Below, in pieces: positions 6,290-9,387 of a stretch of 9,387 nt of DNA. Location: contig JAIUYB010000058.1 of NCBI GenBank assembly GCA_020216625.1, positions 1 through 9,387 of the forward strand, in the 5' to 3' direction. A program made the position numbers and the translations under genes. Within the stretch, counting starts at the first letter, position 1; the number at the start of each line of letters is the position of its first letter. This DNA is from Desulfarculus sp. (lineage in GTDB: Bacteria; Desulfobacterota; Desulfarculia; Desulfarculales; Desulfarculaceae). The notes beneath the pieces were generated by a model. That model worked only from the letters and a program-made list of their open reading frames with translations, did no database searches and was not told the origin of the DNA.

Positions 6290-6352
6290 TTGCCAATGGC
6301 AAGCGAAAGGGCTGAATGCCCTATACTAACTCCCCCGGGGCGAGGGCTTCAA
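6290..6352 (-). promoter_or_regulatory. Candidate internal promoter and operator for the class II aldolase gene
   Basis: On the minus strand a -35-like TTGAAG (6352-6347, overlapping the dehydrogenase stop codon) and a -10-like TAGTAT (6328-6323) are 18 bases apart. The predicted start would lie in the small dyad AGGGC-TGAAT-GCCCT (6308-6322). About 15 bases downstream is the perfect 13-bp palindrome TTGCCAATGGCAA (6290-6302), well placed for a repressor. This would let the central-metabolism aldolase be expressed apart from the genes before it. Confidence 0.4.
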
Positions 6353-7392
6353 GCCTCCGTGTCGGCATGGGGCAACAGGATCACCTTGACGCAGCGGTTG
6401 GCGACCGGGTCGCAGACCAGGCCGAAGCCCTGCTGGGCCTCGGTGAGGGGCAGGCGGTGGCTGATGAGCTTGGTCAGCGGCAGCGAGCCGGCGGCGATGA
6501 GCCGCATGGCCTGGTCGCAGTCGCCCGGCGCGCCGCCGTAGGAGCTGGTCAGGGTGGCCTCGGTGCGCCAGAAGATGTCGTTGATGCAGGCCGGGATGCA
6601 GGCCCCCTCGGCCGCGCCGGCGAAGAAGAGCACCGTGCCCCCCCGCTCCACGCAGCGTAGGGCCAAGGGGATGAAGCCGTCGAAGCAGATGATCACCCGG
6701 TCCGCCAGCATCCCCCGGTTGACGGCCCTGAGCTTGTCCGGCAGGCCGTCGTCGGCATACAGGGCGTGGTGGGCCCCCACCTCCAGGGCCTTATCCAGGC
6801 GATAGGGAATGGTGTCCCCGGCCACCACCAGGCCCGCGCCCAGGGTGCGGGCCAGGGGGATGTGCAACAGCCCGCTGATGCCCGCCCCCAACACCAGCAC
6901 CGTCTGGCCGGGCCTGGCGTCCAGCTGGCGCTGACCGCGCAGCACACAGGCCAGGGGCTCCATGAAGGAGGCCTCCTCGTCGCTGACGTGGTCCGGCACC
7001 GGGAAGGTGCCCCGGTCCACGTTGATGGCCGGCACCCGGATGTATTCCGCGAAGCCGCCAGGGTGGAACTTGGTGCCCTTCAAGAGGGTCTCGCACATGG
7101 TGTGGTGGCCCGCGAGGCAGTAGTGGCAGGTGTTGCAGGGCACGTGGTGGGTCACCGCCACCCGGTCGCCGACCTTGAACCTGGTCACGCCCGCCCCGGC
7201 CTCCACCACCACCCCGGCCACCTCGTGGCCCAGCACCAGGGGCACCTTGTCCCGCCGGTACCACTCCATCACGTCCGAGCCGCAGATGCCGCTGGCCAGG
7301 ACCTTGACCAACAGCTCGCCCGGGCCGATCTCCGGCACCGGCTGGTCCACCAACCGCACATCCTTGTTGCTGTAGTACATGCAAACCCGCAT
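6349..7392 (-). CDS. Zinc-dependent medium-chain alcohol/polyol dehydrogenase
   Basis: This 347-residue MDR-superfamily oxidoreductase interconverts an alcohol or polyol and a ketone or aldehyde in the cytosol. The catalytic zinc site is complete: Cys37 in GICGSD, His56-Glu57 in GHE, and Glu145 in MEPLAC, the arrangement seen in sorbitol and threonine dehydrogenases. The structural zinc lobe is present with Cys86, 89, 92 and 100. The Rossmann loop is GAGISG (169-174), and Asp193 at the end of the second strand favours NAD over NADP. ATG 7392 is supported by GGGAG about 6 bases upstream. It lies 59 bp after the LsrF-like aldolase and 84 bp before the class II aldolase. In this setting it probably oxidises a sugar, polyol or sugar phosphate before aldol cleavage, or reduces the short aldehyde released by cleavage. 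Substrate subgroup cannot be assigned; annotations such as threonine dehydrogenase would be over-precise. Confidence 0.9.
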   Translation of the reverse strand: MRVCMYYSNKDVRLVDQPVPEIGPGELLVKVLASGICGSDVMEWYRRDKVPLVLGHEVAGVVVEAGAGVTRFKVGDRVAVTHHVPCNTCHYCLAGHHTMCETLLKGTKFHPGGFAEYIRVPAINVDRGTFPVPDHVSDEEASFMEPLACVLRGQRQLDARPGQTVLVLGAGISGLLHIPLARTLGAGLVVAGDTIPYRLDKALEVGAHHALYADDGLPDKLRAVNRGMLADRVIICFDGFIPLALRCVERGGTVLFFAGAAEGACIPACINDIFWRTEATLTSSYGGAPGDCDQAMRLIAAGSLPLTKLISHRLPLTEAQQGFGLVCDPVANRCVKVILLPHADTEA

Positions 7393-7409
7393 GACGGCTC
7401 CCGAGGCTG

Positions 7410-7442
7410 GCCGCCGCCCGGCCGCAAAGACGGGGCGGCGGC
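7410..7442 (-). other. Intercistronic GC hairpin
   Basis: GCCGCCGCCC (7410-7419) and GGGCGGCGGC (7433-7442) form a perfect 10-bp stem with a 13-base loop, inside the 59-bp gap between the LsrF-like aldolase and dehydrogenase genes. No T-tract follows on the minus strand, so it is unlikely to end transcription. It may adjust relative expression by blocking 3' decay of the upstream message. Confidence 0.5.
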
Positions 7443-7451
7443 GCGAAGGTC

Positions 7452-8351
7452 CTAGGCGGCGCAGGTCTGGCAGAGCTCGTCAAAAAGCTCCTGGGCCTGG
7501 GCCGGGGTCAGGTTCTGGTGGATCAAGGCGTTGAGGGCGCGCATCATGGGCAGGGGCCGGGCGTGCTGCCAGATGTTGCGCCCCAGGTTCACCCCGATGG
7601 CCCCCTTTTGCAGGCCGTCGTAAACGAAATCAAAGACCTCGCGCTCGTTGTCGGTCTTGGGCCCGCCGGCGATGACCACCGGCACCGGACAGCCCTGGAC
7701 CACCTTCTCGAAGCCCTCGGCGCAGTAGTAGGTCTTGACCACCTTGGCCCCCAGCTCGGCGCAGATGCGGCAGGCCAGGCCCAGATAGCGGCTGGTGCGC
7801 TTCTCCAGCTCCTTGCCCACCGCCGTCACCGCCATCACCGGGATGCCGTGGTCCTCGCAACTGCTGACCAGCTCGGCCAGGTTCTCGAGCGTCTGGCGCT
7901 CATAGTCGCTGCCCACGAAGACGCTTAAGCCCACCGCGGCCACGTTCAGGCGAATCATCTCCTCGATGCTGGTGGTGATGATCTCGTCGGCCAGATCCTG
8001 GCCCACCACGCTGGAGCCACCGGAGACGCGCAGGATGATCGGCACGTCCAGGTCGGGGCTGATGGCCGCGCGCAGCACCCCCCGGGTGACAAACAGGCCG
8101 TCGGCGTAGGCCAGCAGGTCCTTGATGGTCTCGCCCGGGCACTCCAGGCAGCGGGTGGGACCCTGGAAATAGCCGTGGTCGATGGGCAGGAACTGGGTGC
8201 GGCCGTCGGCCTTGATCAGCCGCGACAAGCGGTTGCGCATGCCCCAGTCCAGATGGTCCATGCCCTTGATGGGCTTTTTATAGGCGGGATCGCACGAGGT
8301 CTTCACCTCGTGGGCCTCCCGGGCCTCCAGGATTCCTTGCGCGTCGGCCAT
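7452..8351 (-). CDS. LsrF/DhnA-family class I aldolase (Schiff-base TIM barrel)
   Basis: The 299-residue protein aligns along its whole length with E. coli LsrF, the 3-hydroxy-5-phosphonooxypentane-2,4-dione thiolase of autoinducer-2 breakdown. Shared blocks are LDWGMRNRLSRL (34-45), DHGYFQGPT (58-66), TRGVLR (89-94), LRVSGGSS (107-114), KTYYCAEGFEKVVQGCPVPV (206-225) with the likely Schiff-base Lys206, and the C-terminal phosphate-binding GVNLGRNIWQ (253-262). The wider DhnA family also contains class I fructose-bisphosphate aldolases and methanogen ADH synthase. No lsrK, lsrR or lsrACDB transporter gene is in view, so an AI-2 role is not supported; a sugar-phosphate aldolase or transaldolase-type reaction fits the neighbours better. 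ATG 8351 has AAGGAG upstream and gives LsrF-like length. It follows the aldolase-cupin fusion by 106 bp and precedes the dehydrogenase by 59 bp. Confidence 0.88.
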   Translation of the reverse strand: MADAQGILEAREAHEVKTSCDPAYKKPIKGMDHLDWGMRNRLSRLIKADGRTQFLPIDHGYFQGPTRCLECPGETIKDLLAYADGLFVTRGVLRAAISPDLDVPIILRVSGGSSVVGQDLADEIITTSIEEMIRLNVAAVGLSVFVGSDYERQTLENLAELVSSCEDHGIPVMAVTAVGKELEKRTSRYLGLACRICAELGAKVVKTYYCAEGFEKVVQGCPVPVVIAGGPKTDNEREVFDFVYDGLQKGAIGVNLGRNIWQHARPLPMMRALNALIHQNLTPAQAQELFDELCQTCAA

Positions 8352-8371
8352 GTCTTGCCTCTCCTTGCACG

Positions 8372-8448
8372 CCGCCCCGGCGGGGCGGGAAAAAGCGCTC
8401 GCGACGGACGGGGCCGCCCGCCCCCAGGTTTACTAGAATCCGGCCCCG
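8372..8448 (-). promoter_or_regulatory. Leader with competing stem-loops before the LsrF-like gene
   Basis: Three GC arms in this intercistronic leader can pair in different ways on the minus strand. Arm A (8448-8441) pairs with A' (8416-8409) over 8 bp. Arm B (8424-8417, GGGGCGGG) pairs perfectly with B' (8389-8382). B' can instead pair with C (8378-8372) over 7 bp and a 3-base loop, close to the ribosome binding site. A TTTTT run (8394-8390) stands just before B'. The arrangement resembles an attenuator, but GC-rich sequence gives chance pairings easily. Confidence 0.3.
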
Positions 8449-8457
8449 GAGTGAAGC

Positions 8458-9387
8458 CTAGAACGCGAAGGGCGCGTCGTCCGCGGCCTGGTAGGAACGG
8501 TCGGTGAACTCCACGAAGACCAGCTCCTGGTCCAGGGCCGCGAAGCGGTGGGCCACCCCCGGCGGCAGCTCCAGGCGCGCCCCCGGCTCCAAGACCAGCT
8601 CCAGGCGCTCGCCGCTCTGGGCGCAGACCAGCTCGGCTTTCGCCCGGCCTCGGAAGACGTAGAAGCCCTCGCGTTTGTGCCGGTGCAGGTGCTGTCCGCG
8701 CCAACCCTGGCCGGGGTTCAGGGTGAGCACCGCCAGGCGGCGGCCGGGCCAGTCGTCCACGATCAGGTGGGCCTCGCCCCGGGCATCCTGATGGATCTTC
8801 TCGGTGGCGAATTCCGGGGTCCGGGGCAGTTGGGTCAGCTTGATCCGTTGGATCAGGGGCGAAAGCGGCCCCGGCTCCTGGCCCGAACCCAGGGCGATCA
8901 ACCGGGCCTGCTCCTCGGGCGGCAGGGGCTTGATCCCGCCCAGGGAGTGGGCGGCCAGCATCACCCGGGCGGCGTGCTCCAGCTTCTCGCTGCGGGTGAA
9001 AGCCGTGAGCAGGTCTGGGCCCCAGGCCAGGCTGCCGTGGTGGGCCAGCAGGACCGCCCGCCGGCCGGGCAGGTGGGGCTCCACCGCCGCCACCAGCTCC
9101 GGGCTGCCGGGGGTGGCGTAGGGCGCGGTGGGGACTTCGCCCAGGGCGTGCAGGGCCTCGGGCAGGCCGGAGAGGTTCAGGTCCCGGCCGGCCATGGTCA
9201 CCGCCGTGGCCAGGGGCGGGTGGGCGTGCAGCACCGCCCGGGCCTCCGGGTGTGCGCGGTAGACCGCCAGGTGCAGGCCCAGCTCGGCGCTGGGGCGGCC
9301 CGTGCCGGCCAGCACCCGGCCGGTGTCGTCCACCTCCAGCAGATCCTCGGGGCGCAGGAAGCCCTTGGCCGAGGCGCTGGGGGTGAT
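8458..9387 (-). CDS. Class II aldolase/adducin domain fused to a cupin, 5' end outside the window
   Basis: The frame is open from the right edge (first visible residues ITPSASAKGFL) to TAG at 8458, giving 309 residues; the GTG at 9333 is internal and not the start. Visible residues about 1-155 are a FucA/AraD-type aldolase: ITPS, then PSAE with the catalytic/zinc glutamate (35), the zinc ligands HAH (54 and 56), and LLAHHG with the third histidine (117). This family cleaves fuculose-, ribulose- or related 1-phosphates to DHAP and a short aldehyde, or epimerises pentose phosphates. From about 215 a cupin follows. Its motif 1 has H-L-H-x4-E-x6-G (His233, His235, Glu240, Gly247), and motif 2 has G-x5-P-P-G-x2-H (His280), so a metal site is intact. 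The cupin could be a sugar (phosphate) isomerase or a ligand-binding module. It is the first visible gene of the leftward cluster, 106 bp before the LsrF-like gene. Confidence 0.88.
   Translation of the reverse strand: MTPSASAKGFLRPEDLLEVDDTGRVLAGTGRPSAELGLHLAVYRAHPEARAVLHAHPPLATAVTMAGRDLNLSGLPEALHALGEVPTAPYATPGSPELVAAVEPHLPGRRAVLLAHHGSLAWGPDLLTAFTRSEKLEHAARVMLAAHSLGGIKPLPPEEQARLIALGSGQEPGPLSPLIQRIKLTQLPRTPEFATEKIHQDARGEAHLIVDDWPGRRLAVLTLNPGQGWRGQHLHRHKREGFYVFRGRAKAELVCAQSGERLELVLEPGARLELPPGVAHRFAALDQELVFVEFTDRSYQAADDAPFAF

Noticed and set aside
9331..9333. GTG at 9333 as the start of the aldolase-cupin gene
   Set aside because: The frame stays open to the right edge and the extra residues (ITPSASAKGFL region) match the conserved class II aldolase N-terminal region, so the true start is outside the window.

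Overview
The window looks like a piece of a high-GC (about two-thirds G+C by eye) Gram-negative bacterial chromosome. The NifA-type sigma-54 activator, the roughly 426-residue class II aldolase form and the general gene style suggest a Desulfobacterota (deltaproteobacterial) genome, but this is a family-level impression and not a proven assignment. Most strand-shadow open frames are a side effect of the high GC. I see no insertion sequence, phage gene, CRISPR array or tRNA.

Left part (1-1833): the window opens inside a leftward gene whose first 25 residues look like the N-terminus of a threonine ammonia-lyase. Across a 197-bp AT-containing divergent region is a GAF / AAA+ / Fis-type sigma-54-dependent activator. 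That region holds three ACC-N(2-4)-GGT dyads that could be operators. Middle part (1834-4363): a strong bidirectional terminator and a roughly 100-nt potentially structured element separate the regulator from a convergent leftward run. In transcription order that run is a PNPOx-like flavoprotein, a GNAT acetyltransferase and histidinol-phosphate aminotransferase (hisC). A small membrane protein gene (4581-4922) is divergent from this run and convergent with the next block.

Right part (4984-9387): four leftward genes form a probable sugar-phosphate catabolic operon. In transcription order they are a class II (FucA/adducin) aldolase fused to a cupin domain (5' end outside the window), an LsrF/DhnA-type class I aldolase, a zinc-dependent medium-chain dehydrogenase, and a class II fructose-bisphosphate aldolase. 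Three structurally unrelated aldolase types plus one dehydrogenase in a row suggest a pathway in which a sugar (phosphate) is isomerised and/or oxidised and then cleaved to triose phosphate, with the last aldolase linking the product to central metabolism. The substrate cannot be read from the sequence. The gaps between these genes (59-106 bp) contain GC-rich hairpins and one candidate internal promoter with a perfect 13-bp palindrome before the last gene.
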